A stretch of DNA of 64,000 nt from Mucilaginibacter frigoritolerans (GCF_007830615.1 NZ_VLLI01000008.1:248001-312000), one strand, 5' to 3'; shown: positions 26,146 to 36,184, numbered from the stretch's first letter. Numbers and translations: made by a program. The notes: generated by a model not told the origin, from the sequence alone.

Positions 26146-28257
26146 ATGTCAAGAGATCTAAAATATACAAGAAATATAGGTATTGCCGCCCACATTGATG
26201 CCGGTAAAACTACCACTACCGAGCGTATCCTTTACTATTCTGGCGTTAGCCACAAAATAGGTGAGGTACACGAAGGTGCTGCAACGATGGACTGGATGGC
26301 TCAGGAGCAGGAGCGTGGTATCACCATTACCTCGGCTGCTACAACTGTAGGCTGGAAATACCGTGGCCATAACTACCACATTAACATTATTGATACCCCG
26401 GGACACGTGGATTTTACCGTAGAGGTAAACCGTTCATTACGTGTATTGGATGGTTTAGTATTCCTTTTTAGTGCTGTTGATGGTGTTGAGCCACAATCAG
26501 AAACTAACTGGAGGCTTGCCAATAACTATAACGTTGCCCGTATCGGTTTCGTAAATAAAATGGACCGTTCTGGTGCCGACTTTTTAAATGTTGTAAAACA
26601 GGTAAAAAGCATGTTAGGCAGCAACGCAGTGCCTTTACAGTTACCTATCGGTGCTGAAGAGAAATTTCAGGGTGTTGTTGACTTAATTAACTGGAGAGGT
26701 ATCATCTGGAATGAGCATGATAAAGGTATGACCTTTACTGAAGTGCCTATCCCTGAGGATATGATTGAAGAAGCAACTGAGTGGAGAGAGAAATTGCTTG
26801 AATCAGTAGCTGATTATGATGAAACTTTAATGGAGAAATTCTTTGAAGCTCCAGAATCAATTACCGAACGCGAAATTCTTGACGCTTTACGTAAAGCTGT
26901 TTTGGATGCCAAAATCGTTCCTATGGTTTGTGGTTCATCATTCAAAAATAAAGGTGTACAAACCATGTTGGATTATGTGATGGAGCTATTGCCTTCGCCA
27001 CTTGATGTTGACGGCATTGTTGGTACCAACCCTGATACAGGCGAAGAAATTGTTCGTCAGCCCTCAGAAAAAGAACCGTTTGCAGCTTTGGCATTTAAAA
27101 TTGCAACCGATCCTTTCGTAGGTCGTTTGTGCTTTATCCGCGTATACTCAGGTAACCTGGAAGCTGGTTCATATGTACATAACATGCGTTCAGACAATAA
27201 AGAGCGTATCAGCCGTATATTCCAAATGCACGCTAACAAGCAAAATCCTATCCCTAACGTTGGGGCTGGTGATATTGCTGCGGTAGTAGGCTTTAAGGAT
27301 ATTAAAACAGGTGATACCCTTTGTGATGAAAAACACCCAATTGTTCTGGAATCAATGAATTTCCCTGAGCCGGTTATCGGTTTAGCTATTGAGCCTAAAA
27401 CACAGGCCGACGTAGATAAATTAGGTATGGCGCTTGGTAAATTATCAGAAGAAGATCCAACCTTCCGTGTAAACTCTGACGAAGAAACCGGCCAAACTGT
27501 AATTTCAGGTATGGGCGAGCTTCACCTAGATATCATCATGGACCGCTTAAAACGTGAGTTTAAAGTAGAGGTTAACCAGGGTGCTCCGCAAGTTGCTTAC
27601 AAAGAATCTATCACAGGTACTGTACAGCACCGCGAAACATACAAGAAACAAACCGGTGGTCGTGGTAAATTTGCCGACATACAGGTTGTGCTTTCACCAA
27701 ATGACGAAGGTAAAGAAGGATTACAGTTTGTTAACGAAATTAGCGGTGGTTCAATCCCTCGTGAGTTTATCCCATCTGTTGAAAAAGGCTTCGCAGCTTC
27801 AATGGCAAATGGTGTGTTGGCAGGTTATCCTTTAACCAGCTTAAAAGTAAGGTTAATTGATGGTTCATTCCACGCAGTCGATTCAGATGCGCTATCTTTC
27901 GAGTTAGCTGCTAAGATGGCTTACCGCGAGGCATTACCAAAATGTAAACCAGTATTGCTTGAGCCGATCATGAAAATTGAGATCTTAACCCCTGAAGAAA
28001 ACATGGGTGACGTTATCGGTGACATGAACCGTCGTCGTGGCCAGCTGTTAGGTATGGATTCACGGGCAGGTGCACAGGTTATTAAGGCAACTGTACCACT
28101 TTCAGAAATGTTTGGTTATGTAACTCAGTTACGTACCATCACTTCAGGTCGTGCTACTTCAACCATGGAGTTTGATCACTATGCTGAAGCACCACGTAAC
28201 GTACAGGAAGAAGTTGTAGCCAAAGCAAGAGGCAAAAAAGCTGCTGCTAACGCATAA
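26146..28257 (+). CDS. fusA: Elongation factor G
   Basis: The 703-residue GTPase drives ribosomal translocation. G1 [14 protein letters not shown]2 region [13 protein letters not shown]3 DTPGHVDF and G4 NKMD are intact, and domains II-V are full length ([25 protein letters not shown], ending [20 protein letters not shown] and [11 protein letters not shown]). It sits in the usual place between rpsG and rpsJ. Confidence 0.98.
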   Translation: MSRDLKYTRNIGIAAHIDAGKTTTTERILYYSGVSHKIGEVHEGAATMDWMAQEQERGITITSAATTVGWKYRGHNYHINIIDTPGHVDFTVEVNRSLRVLDGLVFLFSAVDGVEPQSETNWRLANNYNVARIGFVNKMDRSGADFLNVVKQVKSMLGSNAVPLQLPIGAEEKFQGVVDLINWRGIIWNEHDKGMTFTEVPIPEDMIEEATEWREKLLESVADYDETLMEKFFEAPESITEREILDALRKAVLDAKIVPMVCGSSFKNKGVQTMLDYVMELLPSPLDVDGIVGTNPDTGEEIVRQPSEKEPFAALAFKIATDPFVGRLCFIRVYSGNLEAGSYVHNMRSDNKERISRIFQMHANKQNPIPNVGAGDIAAVVGFKDIKTGDTLCDEKHPIVLESMNFPEPVIGLAIEPKTQADVDKLGMALGKLSEEDPTFRVNSDEETGQTVISGMGELHLDIIMDRLKREFKVEVNQGAPQVAYKESITGTVQHRETYKKQTGGRGKFADIQVVLSPNDEGKEGLQFVNEISGGSIPREFIPSVEKGFAASMANGVLAGYPLTSLKVRLIDGSFHAVDSDALSFELAAKMAYREALPKCKPVLLEPIMKIEILTPEENMGDVIGDMNRRRGQLLGMDSRAGAQVIKATVPLSEMFGYVTQLRTITSGRATSTMEFDHYAEAPRNVQEEVVAKARGKKAAANA

Positions 28258-28384
28258 TTAGAGATTAGTTGATTGAGTGAATAGTGAGTTGTTTTACTCG
28301 GTAACAACTCAATCAGCTTATTAATATAAAAACAAACAACTGCCCTAATAAATAGCTCTTAGGGTGGTTTTAACAAACAAAAAA

Positions 28385-28690
28385 ATGAGCCAAAGAATCA
28401 GAATCAAACTAAAATCGTACGATTACAACCTGGTTGATAAATCAGCTGAGAAAATCGTAAAAACAGTAAAGCCGACAGGCGCTGTAGTTAGCGGACCGCT
28501 TCCGTTACCAACTGAAAAGAAAATCTTTACAGTATTACGTTCACCGCACGTGAACAAGAAAGCACGTGAGCAATTCCAATTATGCTCTTACAAGAGATTA
28601 TTGGACATCTACAGTTCAAACTCAAAAACTGTTGATGCTTTAATGAAGCTTGAATTGCCAAGCGGTGTTGAAGTTGAGATCAAGGTGTGA
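28385..28690 (+). CDS. rpsJ: 30S ribosomal protein S10
   Basis: The 101-residue S10 begins [18 protein letters not shown]; an ATG-like codon upstream at 28364 would add seven residues outside the family. It contains [29 protein letters not shown], the loop that also binds NusB/NusG. A strong terminator follows 23 bases after the stop, so S10 closes this operon instead of leading directly into rplC. Confidence 0.97.
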   Translation: MSQRIRIKLKSYDYNLVDKSAEKIVKTVKPTGAVVSGPLPLPTEKKIFTVLRSPHVNKKAREQFQLCSYKRLLDIYSSNSKTVDALMKLELPSGVEVEIKV

Positions 28691-28712
28691 TAGTACCGGA
28701 AGATCAGATATT

Positions 28713-28746
28713 AAAGGCCATTCGTTTATTCGGATGGTCTTTTTTG
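28713..28746 (+). terminator. Intrinsic terminator after rpsJ
   Basis: AAAGGCCATTCG pairs along all 12 positions with CGGATGGTCTTT (two G-U pairs) around a six-base loop, followed by T-rich sequence. It separates rpsJ from the inserted block and rplC. Confidence 0.85.
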
Positions 28747-28796
28747 TTTGTCCGCATTTGTCCGCCAATACCGCTTCTTAAAAGCGGACGGACGGA
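28747..28796 (-). repeat. GTCCGTCC-family repeat, copy D
   Basis: TTTGTCCGCATTTGTCCGCC followed by AAGCGGACGGACGG. Read on the minus strand it matches copy A block for block, including GCGGACAAA. Confidence 0.65.
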
Positions 28797-28823
28797 ATTA
28801 TGATAATAAAAAGCTAATAAACG

Positions 28824-28948
28824 CGTCATTACGAGGTACGAAGCAATCTCTACTCAGGACATTCACCAGCGCCTCATTACGTTATTGAACAAAATCTATC
28901 TCCATTGATCTGCACAGCTTATAGATTGCTTCATTCTTCGCAATGACG
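28824..28948. repeat. CGTCATTGCGAGG inverted repeat, copy 2
   Basis: Arms starting CGTCATTACGAGGTACGAAG (28824) and ending TTCGCAATGACG (28948) match copy 1 with a few changes. As with copy 1 at 24806, it lies just right of a GTCCGTCC-family element. Confidence 0.75.
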
Positions 28949-29029
28949 ATGGATTTGTAAGCTTTTTCAATCGCTTTTTATTTATCCTGAATTTATTTCT
29001 TAGGTTTATCCAAAGCTCAATATATCCTG

Positions 29030-30154
29030 GTGAAAGCTATTAAAGTATTAAAAAACAATCTATCAACCGATATAACCACTATCCCCGAAATAGTTAAGGA
29101 TAACCATTTTCCTTCGCTGGATGGCTTGCGGGCAGTTGCTATAATGCTGGTGATACTATACCACTTTGGAGCGAATCACTTTTTACGGCCATTCCATATC
29201 CTTATTAATGGGGATACCGGCGTTAACCTGTTTTTTGTGATTAGCGGATTTCTAATAACCACGCTACTACTTAAAGGGAAGATGGCCCACGGACAAATCT
29301 CTTTAAAACGCTTTTACCTGCGCAGGGCTTTAAGGGTTATCCCGGCGGCGTACCTGTTTTTGTTGGTGATGATCTTGCTGAACGCCATTTATAAATTCGG
29401 AATTACCGGAAGATCGTTTGCCGCTGCTTTTTTGTTTTATAAGAACTTTCCTTACCAGGAAGAACCTTTCCTTGGGCATTTTTGGACACTGGCTGCCGAG
29501 GCACAGTTTTACCTGTTTTTTCCTTTATTATTATCGCTGAATACTAAATGGTATACCGTAGTGCTTTCGGTAATAGTTATTGCTGTTCCCTTTATATCCA
29601 TTTTAGGTTTTTATCATGTACATTTTTTATTTGGTAACGCATTTATAAAACAGGCTACACAAATTATAATGTATTCGTTTTGGAAAGGGCCTTTTATTAT
29701 TCTGATAGGATCACTGGCGGCAGTCCTTTTATTTAAAGGGATAATCGACATAAAAAATAACAAGTATAGCTATTTGTTAAGCTTTTTACTGCTGGCAACA
29801 GCGCTGATGATCAGTTCAAAATCATTTGTGTTTTATACGCCCTATGTATGCGAGTTGGGCTCTGCTGTACTGTTTGTATGGGTTATCTTGCTCAATTTAG
29901 ACAAACCCAATTTTTTGTCCACCATATTGCAAAGCAGAGTGATGACTAAAATAGGTGTTTTGTCGTACAGCTTATACCTATGGCAACAACCTTTTATAGG
30001 CAACCATGTTTGGCAACCCTGGCTAAGCGCATTTGCAGGATGTTCTCAGGCAACATTATTAGCAGTAAAGCTGCTCATGGTGTTTGCCCTGGCTTTGGCG
30101 TCTTATTACCTTGTTGAACGGATGTTTCTAAAACTAAAGTTGAAATATGAATAG
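29030..30154 (+). CDS. Acyltransferase-3 family membrane acyltransferase
   Basis: The 374-residue protein has about ten membrane helices and the OafA/YrhL-type start FPSLDGLRAVAIMLVILYHF with the catalytic-type histidine in helix 1, then GDTGVNLFFVISGFLITTLL and RRALRVIPAAYLFLL, and HFWTLAAEAQFYLFFPLLL. Such enzymes O-acylate surface sugars, peptidoglycan or antibiotics; the substrate is not evident. Start is GTG at 29030. It is the first gene of the block between rpsJ and rplC. Confidence 0.9.
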   Translation: MKAIKVLKNNLSTDITTIPEIVKDNHFPSLDGLRAVAIMLVILYHFGANHFLRPFHILINGDTGVNLFFVISGFLITTLLLKGKMAHGQISLKRFYLRRALRVIPAAYLFLLVMILLNAIYKFGITGRSFAAAFLFYKNFPYQEEPFLGHFWTLAAEAQFYLFFPLLLSLNTKWYTVVLSVIVIAVPFISILGFYHVHFLFGNAFIKQATQIIMYSFWKGPFIILIGSLAAVLLFKGIIDIKNNKYSYLLSFLLLATALMISSKSFVFYTPYVCELGSAVLFVWVILLNLDKPNFLSTILQSRVMTKIGVLSYSLYLWQQPFIGNHVWQPWLSAFAGCSQATLLAVKLLMVFALALASYYLVERMFLKLKLKYE

Positions 30155-30167
30155 CTGAGTTAAAGCT

Positions 30168-30863
30168 TTACGCGTTTCCGCGCAGCTCATCCAGCTTATT
30201 ACGCTCGGTTTGCAATTCGCGGGCAAGCTTTTTCTCTTTTTCGTTAGCCTTGGTTTTGTATGCTTTAAACTCGTCTTCCAGCTCATTATAAAGCTTTATG
30301 CGGTATTGGGCCTCACGACTGTGACTTCCCGAACGTAAAATGATAACGCCTGTAATAGCAGCACATACCAATACCAAACCAAGCATAGTAAGGGTATAAG
30401 TAGATTTATCAACAGACATACCTAATACATCAATATGGCTGTTGGATGAGCTATAGTTTTGATCTTTCCCGGTAATTTCGTTGTTTAAACTATCAATAGT
30501 TTTCTTTTGCAGTTTTAGCCTGTTGTCGGCACTGTATAGTTTTTGCTTGCCGGCATTAATGGTATCAATTACACTTTTCCAAAAAGTGGCAACAAACGGT
30601 TGCTGATAATGGTAAACTTTAGTGAGCAGGAATTGATATTGACCGTTAAGGCTTTTATCAACCAATACGGGGAGCACAGGAGCGGTGTCATGTTTTATAG
30701 GTTGACCGGCTGGAGCAGTAGCGGGTGGTACAACAACTTTTTGAGGATAGCTTTTAACCTTTGGTTCAGGTTGTACAGGTGTTTCTTTTTTAGTACTGTC
30801 CTGGGCATAACTGAATAGGGTAATGCAGCAAATAAATAGAGCTATAAGTGTGGTCCTCAGCAT
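30168..30863 (-). CDS. Secreted or membrane protein with C-terminal coiled coil, unknown function
   Basis: From ATG 30863 the protein has 231 residues and starts with a signal peptide (1-21, ending FSYAQ); a longer frame to 30971 would put 36 residues before it and is not likely. After a proline/lysine-rich linker and ~100 residues comes a membrane helix (STYTLTMLGLVLVCAAITGVIIL) and a charged coiled coil (LYNELEDEFKAYKTKANEKEKKLARELQ). No recognised domain. It faces the acyltransferase gene, with 13 bases between stops. Confidence 0.7.
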   Translation of the reverse strand: MLRTTLIALFICCITLFSYAQDSTKKETPVQPEPKVKSYPQKVVVPPATAPAGQPIKHDTAPVLPVLVDKSLNGQYQFLLTKVYHYQQPFVATFWKSVIDTINAGKQKLYSADNRLKLQKKTIDSLNNEITGKDQNYSSSNSHIDVLGMSVDKSTYTLTMLGLVLVCAAITGVIILRSGSHSREAQYRIKLYNELEDEFKAYKTKANEKEKKLARELQTERNKLDELRGNA

Positions 30864-31068
30864 AAAAAAACCTGATTTAGAAGTAAAATTAATATTTAGA
30901 TGTGAAATTTTAAACATGCTCCTGATATAAATGGGGGTAATATATGTATTTAGAATTAGCGGAATATGCATCTACGATTAAATGAACATTTGTTTTAGTT
31001 AATTGTTTACGTATTTCAGCCGCAGATGTTCCATCAATTATCTCGTATCTAAGTAATATATTAGCACC

Positions 31069-32328
31069 ATGAATATAGGTATTATTGGCCTTGGCGATAT
31101 GGGACGCCTTTATGCCAAAACTTTTGCGGCTGCCGGTTATCCCGTTTATGGATGCGATCTGCCTGCTAACCGCAATAAACTGGAAGAAGAACTTGCTCCA
31201 TACAATATAAAAATTATGGACAATGGGATGGATATTTCCCGCATCTGTGATTTGATTATTTATTCGGTAGAGGCAGACCGCCTGGCACAGGTAGTTGCCG
31301 AGTGCGGTTCATCAACCAAATATGGCGCTATAGTAGCGGGACAAACTTCTGTAAAAACACCCGAGATTGAGATTTTTGAAAAGCATCTGCCAGCAGATAC
31401 GCAGATCATTACTTTCCATGCCATGCATGGCCCGGGATTTCAGCCTAAAGGGCAAAAACTGATATTAATAAAGCACCGTGCAGGTGATGAAGCCTACAAA
31501 CGTATGCTCGACCTGTTTACCGCTATAGAAACCGATATTGTAGAGATTGCCGATTTCCATGAGCATGATAAAATTGTTGCCGATACACAGGCTGTAACCC
31601 ACGTAGGTTTTGAAAGCATGGGTACCGCCTGGAAAGAAGCAGGTTTTTTCCCCTGGGAAAACGCTTCGTATGTAGGGGGGATTGATAATGTTAAAATTTT
31701 AACTACCCTGCGTATCTTTAGTTATAAGGCACACGTTTATGCCGGTTTAGCTATCCTTAATCCTTATGCAAGGCAGCAGGTAAAGCGTTATGCAGTATCA
31801 GAGTCTGAATTATTTAAGCTGATGATAAAGGAGGAGGAAGATGCTTTCAGGGCTAGGCTTTATCGAGCCCGTGACTTTGTTTTTCACGAAAGCCGTAAGC
31901 CCATTATGCTGAATGATACTGTGATGAGGGAATTTTCTCTCTCGCAAAAGCCCGAATTACAAAAACCGAATTCGCATTTAAGTATTTTAAGCATGGTTGA
32001 TGCCTGGTACCATTTGGGCGTAAATCCTTATGATAATCTCATTTGCCAAACACCACCTTTCCGCCTGCGCCTGGGTATTGCCGAATATCTGTTTAAGAAT
32101 GAAGAGCTGCTGGAAGAATCAATCAAAACAGCGCTATACGATAAAACCATCAGGGGGGATGATTTGGAATTTCACTCAGCAGTAAGAGAATGGTCGGCTA
32201 TTATTGGTTATGGCGATATGGAAGGATACAAAAAGCATTTTAACGAGGTACAATCCTTTTTTAAAGGCAGGCTTGAAGAGGGAAACAAACAAAGCGCCGA
32301 ACTGATCAGAAGGCTGATGATGGAGTAG
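31069..32328 (+). CDS. Prephenate dehydrogenase, fungal-TYR1-like
   Basis: The 419-residue protein has an N-terminal Rossmann motif G7-L-G-D-M-G12 and the blocks IIYSVEA, GQTSVKTPEIE, FHAMHGP, DKIVADTQAVTH, LRIFSYKAHVYAGLAILNP, PNSHLSILSMVDAW and DDLEFHSAVREWS. From memory these blocks follow yeast TYR1 (prephenate dehydrogenase, NADP+) closely, while they differ from the ~280-residue bacterial TyrA. It would convert prephenate to 4-hydroxyphenylpyruvate for tyrosine synthesis. No other aromatic-pathway gene lies beside it. Family call good; donor lineage is inferred. Confidence 0.85.
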   Translation: MNIGIIGLGDMGRLYAKTFAAAGYPVYGCDLPANRNKLEEELAPYNIKIMDNGMDISRICDLIIYSVEADRLAQVVAECGSSTKYGAIVAGQTSVKTPEIEIFEKHLPADTQIITFHAMHGPGFQPKGQKLILIKHRAGDEAYKRMLDLFTAIETDIVEIADFHEHDKIVADTQAVTHVGFESMGTAWKEAGFFPWENASYVGGIDNVKILTTLRIFSYKAHVYAGLAILNPYARQQVKRYAVSESELFKLMIKEEEDAFRARLYRARDFVFHESRKPIMLNDTVMREFSLSQKPELQKPNSHLSILSMVDAWYHLGVNPYDNLICQTPPFRLRLGIAEYLFKNEELLEESIKTALYDKTIRGDDLEFHSAVREWSAIIGYGDMEGYKKHFNEVQSFFKGRLEEGNKQSAELIRRLMME

Positions 32329-32351
32329 TTGGATTTTGGATTTGAAAAGAT

Positions 32352-32388
32352 AAAAGCCTGTTTAAGCATCAAACTTAAACAGGCTTTA
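32352..32388. terminator. Bidirectional terminator between prephenate dehydrogenase and the minus-strand genes
   Basis: A 14-pair perfect stem, AAAGCCTGTTTAAG with CTTAAACAGGCTTT, encloses a seven-base loop. The flanking A and T runs are short. Confidence 0.75.
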
Positions 32389-32402
32389 TACATAGTTTAA
32401 CT

Positions 32403-32546
32403 TTATTTTTTTACTGCGACGTTTTTATGAGCGTTGTCCATGCCGTCTTTTACACCATTGTGGTAAATGTCTTTACAAATATCATAGCAGATAGGCCCTA
32501 ATACCATAGCTGCCAAAATGATCACCGTGTTTTTTTTAACTTTCAT
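32403..32546 (-). CDS. Small protein with N-terminal hydrophobic segment (47 residues)
   Basis: ATG at 32546 opens a 47-residue frame: MKVKKNTVIILAAMVLGPIC, then a hydrophilic tail with CYDICKDIYHNGVKDGMDN and ending VAVKK. It lies 23 bases downstream of the C45-like lipoprotein gene in the same orientation and before a terminator. The hydrophobic stretch could be a signal anchor. Function unknown. Confidence 0.55.
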   Translation of the reverse strand: MKVKKNTVIILAAMVLGPICYDICKDIYHNGVKDGMDNAHKNVAVKK

Positions 32547-32569
32547 ATGCGATTTTATTTAATGGGTTA

Positions 32570-34054
32570 TTAGTTCTTTGTGTTAGGTAATGTAAAGTGA
32601 TCATCAGCAGAGAATAGCGTCCATGGGTAGGCTTTCATGTCTCTCAGATATTTACCCTGGGTTTTAAAATACTCCGGATGTTTTTTGAAGAACGGGCCTG
32701 CTAAAAAGTCTGCACCACCCGGGTGACCCATGTGTGCCCACATTTCCATTTTGTTCACCATATCGCTGGTGGTTACTTTCCCTTGCACAGCACCCATCGG
32801 GTAGTAAGGAGCTTCATTCCATTCGGCACAGCCTGCAGCATCTTCTTCTACGTGACCATCTATTACATGGCGGTTAAGAGCTGTTTTGTGTTCAACAGCA
32901 TCATAGGTATCACCCTCAATCTTTTTACCTGCCGTGTCGGTAATTTTACCTTTATAATCAGCAACCAGTTTCTCCAGCCTTACCTTACGGGCATTTGGCG
33001 AACTGTTTTTGTTATTTACATCAAATGTCGTTTCGTCCTTAATCAATTTAGGATCGCTCGGGAAATTCGAGCCAATAAACGCAGTATCTTTTGAACGCCA
33101 TACCCTAAAATCTTTTAAACCAAGCTCCAGTTTAGCCACTTCGTTGGTTTTGGTATCACCAATCAGCCAGTCGTTAGCATAACCACCATTATTTTGGGTA
33201 GTCATAATTTTCACTACATCGTCAATGCTTTTGCTATACTGAGCAGCTTTGCGGGCGCGGGTAAATTCAGGTGTTTGGGTAGTATCAAAACCTTTAAACT
33301 GGGTTATAGTGGTTTCAGTAATCATTACACCACTTTTGTTTTCAACAAAGTCATCACCGCTATGGATAAATCCGGGGGCACAGTCCATTAAAATTTCATA
33401 GCCTTTTGCTGGTTTTATATCTGCAATTACGTTCCATCTTTCGCCCTCAATATAATCTGTCCAGTTATTATGGCCCATCACAATTTTATGATCTTTAGTA
33501 AAGCTTCCTGTAGCAATAAAAGCACTGCAATTACCAGGGGCGCGGTTATCGCCACTGCCTGGCTTTGCCTTATTCATTAAAGCAGGCACGTAGTATTGAG
33601 ATAGTTCGATATTGGCATTTAAAGCCGTAACATCAAGCGAGTCATACTTAAAACCTTTGGCTTGTAAACCTTCGGCAATACCTTTTATTTCATCCTGGTA
33701 TTCTTTATCTATTTTATTCCATAAAAACCTTTTGGAGGCTGCACGGTAAAAGGCCCAATCCTTTTTGCTGGTGGTAGGCAAATAATACTGCATCACTTTT
33801 ATTAAAGTATCAATTTCATTAGCTACAAGATAGCCATGCTGGTAACCGATATCAGCAGGCGATCCGGCAAGGTGCACATATATCCAACCGTTTTTATCCT
33901 GCCGGGTTGCATTGCCCATGCGGTTATGGGGGGTGGTACTTGTTGATGAGGTGCTGTCTGATGTTATAGTGGTACTAGTAGATGTTTTTTGTTTACATCC
34001 AAACAATGCCGATCCCATAACAATTACAACGAGAGCTTTGGTGATTACTTTCAT
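32570..34054 (-). CDS. Lipoprotein of the C45 / phospholipase-B-like Ntn-hydrolase type
   Basis: The 494-residue protein has a lipobox (ALFGC, Cys20) and a serine/threonine-rich linker. Residues 60-75 (LAGSPADIGYQHGYLVA) match the start of C45 acyltransferases and phospholipase-B-like proteins; Cys176 in APGNCSAFIATG is the expected autocatalytic N-terminal nucleophile, followed by VMGHNNWTDY and ITETTIT. Such enzymes cleave an amide bond after self-cleavage. Substrate unknown; lipidated and likely periplasmic or on the outer membrane. Confidence 0.75.
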   Translation of the reverse strand: MKVITKALVVIVMGSALFGCKQKTSTSTTITSDSTSSTSTTPHNRMGNATRQDKNGWIYVHLAGSPADIGYQHGYLVANEIDTLIKVMQYYLPTTSKKDWAFYRAASKRFLWNKIDKEYQDEIKGIAEGLQAKGFKYDSLDVTALNANIELSQYYVPALMNKAKPGSGDNRAPGNCSAFIATGSFTKDHKIVMGHNNWTDYIEGERWNVIADIKPAKGYEILMDCAPGFIHSGDDFVENKSGVMITETTITQFKGFDTTQTPEFTRARKAAQYSKSIDDVVKIMTTQNNGGYANDWLIGDTKTNEVAKLELGLKDFRVWRSKDTAFIGSNFPSDPKLIKDETTFDVNNKNSSPNARKVRLEKLVADYKGKITDTAGKKIEGDTYDAVEHKTALNRHVIDGHVEEDAAGCAEWNEAPYYPMGAVQGKVTTSDMVNKMEMWAHMGHPGGADFLAGPFFKKHPEYFKTQGKYLRDMKAYPWTLFSADDHFTLPNTKN

Positions 34055-34634
34055 TACTTTTTACAGATTAAATTAACAGATGGCTCAATTTAATGAAAAA
34101 ATTATAAAAAAAGCAAAATTTAGCAGTTGTCAATGTGATATTGTGAAATAAATGCGCTTAAGGCCTTATGTTTTAACAAAAAGGAAAATGGTGAGCTTGA
34201 ATACTATCAAGCTATTTGAATATTTGTCTTGATAGGTTGCCATTTTGATAATTGGCCATGATAATGCTGTTATTACTTACTGGACCGGGTATTTTTCTGG
34301 TTATATTGAGTTTTATAAAATTAAAGGACTGATGCCATTGACGATGAAATTTTATAAGACCTAATAGACTAGTCGGCGTTTAAAAGTATAATCATTGCAA
34401 ATAAGCCGTTAAATTGAGCTTTTACTTAATGTTTTGGTGTGCAGTTATATAGGCCTACACGGCTCTGAACCAATTAATTCAGTCAAAAAACTTTTTTTTA
34501 ATAATTTATGAAAAAATAACTCATTAACTATTTGACAATTAATCTGAAATGTCTATCTTTGCCGTCCCTTTACGGGGGATAATATGTCTTGAACGAAGCC
34601 CTACTGCTTCGATGGGCAAAAAAAAATAAAGAAA
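34055..34634 (+). promoter_or_regulatory. Upstream region and leader of the rplC operon
   Basis: The ~580-base gap holds no gene. A promoter (34532-34561) lies near the right end, followed by a leader of ~68 bases containing two small hairpins: CCCTTTACGGGGG near 34565 and CGAAGC-CCTACT-GCTTCG at 34596-34613. These may bind a ribosomal protein for feedback control, which is inference. CTATCAAG near 34206 and CTTGATAG near 34228 form another dyad. Confidence 0.5.
34532..34561 (+). promoter_or_regulatory. Promoter of the rplC-rplQ cluster
   Basis: TTG at 34532-34534, a 19-base spacer and TATCTTTG at 34554-34561. Confidence 0.8.
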
Positions 34635-35252
34635 ATGTCAGGAATAATTGGTAAAAAGGTAGGAATGACCAGCATTTTCGATGAAACAGGGAAAAACATA
34701 CCCTGCACGGTAATCGAAGCTGGCCCTTGTGTTGTAACACAGATCAGATCTGTTGATACAGATGGATATGCAGCTGTTCAGTTGGCATATGGTGAGCAAA
34801 AAGAAAAACACACTACAGCCCCTTTAAAAGGTCACTTCCAAAAAGCCGGTGTTACACCAAAACGTAAGCTGGTTGAATTCAAAACTTTCGAGGACGAAAA
34901 AGCATTAGGTGACACTGTTACCGTTGAGATTTTCGAAATCGGTGATTTTGTGGATGTTGTTGGTACCTCAAAAGGTAAAGGCTTTCAGGGTGTGGTAAAA
35001 CGTCACGGTTTCGGCGGTGTGGGTATGCAAACTCACGGTCAGCATAACCGTTTACGTGCGCCAGGTTCGTTAGGTGCTTCATCATGGCCTTCACGTGTAT
35101 TTAAAGGTATGCGTATGGCGGGTCAAATGGGTAACGAGCGTGTTAAGGTTCAAAACTTACAGGTAGTTAAAGTATTTGCTGAGCAGAATCTGTTAGTAGT
35201 TAAAGGTTCCATCCCAGGAGCTAAGGGTTCATTCGTAATAGTGGATAAATAA
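34635..35252 (+). CDS. rplC: 50S ribosomal protein L3
   Basis: The 205-residue L3 starts [17 protein letters not shown] and contains [17 protein letters not shown] and [23 protein letters not shown], the loop reaching the peptidyl-transferase centre. It heads the main S10-type operon here, from its own promoter, and is followed by rplD after one base. Confidence 0.98.
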   Translation: MSGIIGKKVGMTSIFDETGKNIPCTVIEAGPCVVTQIRSVDTDGYAAVQLAYGEQKEKHTTAPLKGHFQKAGVTPKRKLVEFKTFEDEKALGDTVTVEIFEIGDFVDVVGTSKGKGFQGVVKRHGFGGVGMQTHGQHNRLRAPGSLGASSWPSRVFKGMRMAGQMGNERVKVQNLQVVKVFAEQNLLVVKGSIPGAKGSFVIVDK

Positions 35253-35253
35253 G

Positions 35254-35883
35254 ATGGAAGTTAACGTATTAAATGTATCAGGTAAAGAAACAGGTGCCAA
35301 GGTGCAACTTCCTGAATCCGTATTCGGTATTGAGCCAAACGATCACGCTATCTATCTTGATGTTAAGCAGTTTTTAGCTAACCAACGTCAGGGTACACAC
35401 AAGTCAAAACAGCGTAACGAAATTGCAGGTTCAACCCGCAAATTATATAAGCAAAAAGGTACCGGTGGTGCCCGTGCTGGTAGCATCAAATCCCCATTGT
35501 TTAATGGTGGTGGCCGTGTATTCGGTCCGCAACCACGCGATTACAGCTTTAAATTGAATAAAAAATTAAAAGCTTTAGCACGTAAATCAGCTTTATCATA
35601 CAAAGCACAAGATAACAACATAGTAGTATTGGAAGATTTCAGTTTCGACTCAATCAAAACCAAAAACTATGTTCAGCTTACAGCCGATCTTAATGTTACT
35701 GATGTGAAAACATTATTAGTATTAGGTGCTGCAAATAACAATGTGTATTTATCAAGCAGAAACCTGAAAAAAACTAAGGTAATTACTGCCGATCAGTTAA
35801 ACACTTATGACGTGTTAAACGCAGGCAAGTTAATCTTAACTTCAGGAGCTCTTAAAACTTTGGAGGAAGCATTAGCTAAGTAA
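35254..35883 (+). CDS. rplD: 50S ribosomal protein L4
   Basis: The 209-residue L4 has the exit-tunnel loop [20 protein letters not shown] and [13 protein letters not shown], then [19 protein letters not shown]. In other bacteria L4 represses the S10 operon through the leader; the hairpins before rplC would be the candidate site. Confidence 0.98.
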   Translation: MEVNVLNVSGKETGAKVQLPESVFGIEPNDHAIYLDVKQFLANQRQGTHKSKQRNEIAGSTRKLYKQKGTGGARAGSIKSPLFNGGGRVFGPQPRDYSFKLNKKLKALARKSALSYKAQDNNIVVLEDFSFDSIKTKNYVQLTADLNVTDVKTLLVLGAANNNVYLSSRNLKKTKVITADQLNTYDVLNAGKLILTSGALKTLEEALAK

Positions 35884-35885
35884 TT

Positions 35886-36176
35886 ATGGAAATTTTAAAG
35901 AAACCCTTACTTACTGAAAAAGTAGCTCAACTAACCGAGAAGCTTAATCGTTATGCTTTCAAAGTTGATCACAGAGCTAACAAAGTTCAGATAAAAGGCG
36001 CTATTGAAGCGATGTATGGTGTTAACGTGAAAGCCGTAAACACAATGAAATACGTTGGTAAACTAAAGACGCGTAATACTAAGGCAGGTGCCGTTTCTGG
36101 CCGCGCTGCAACTTACAAAAAAGCGATCATTACGTTGAAAGACGGAGAAACAATAGATTTTTACAGCGGTATATAA
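35886..36176 (+). CDS. rplW: 50S ribosomal protein L23
   Basis: The 96-residue L23 has [39 protein letters not shown] and VNTMKYVGK. It forms the docking site near the tunnel exit for trigger factor and SRP. Tightly spaced between rplD and rplB. Confidence 0.97.
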   Translation: MEILKKPLLTEKVAQLTEKLNRYAFKVDHRANKVQIKGAIEAMYGVNVKAVNTMKYVGKLKTRNTKAGAVSGRAATYKKAIITLKDGETIDFYSGI

Positions 36177-36184
36177 ATAAAGAG

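Noticed and set aside
30864..30971. Longer N-terminus for the coiled-coil membrane protein
   Set aside because: The extra 36 residues precede a standard signal peptide beginning at 30863.
34080..34151. 23-residue frame with a CQC motif in the gap before rplC
   Set aside because: Too short, A-rich, no leader or initiation signal, and no paralogue.
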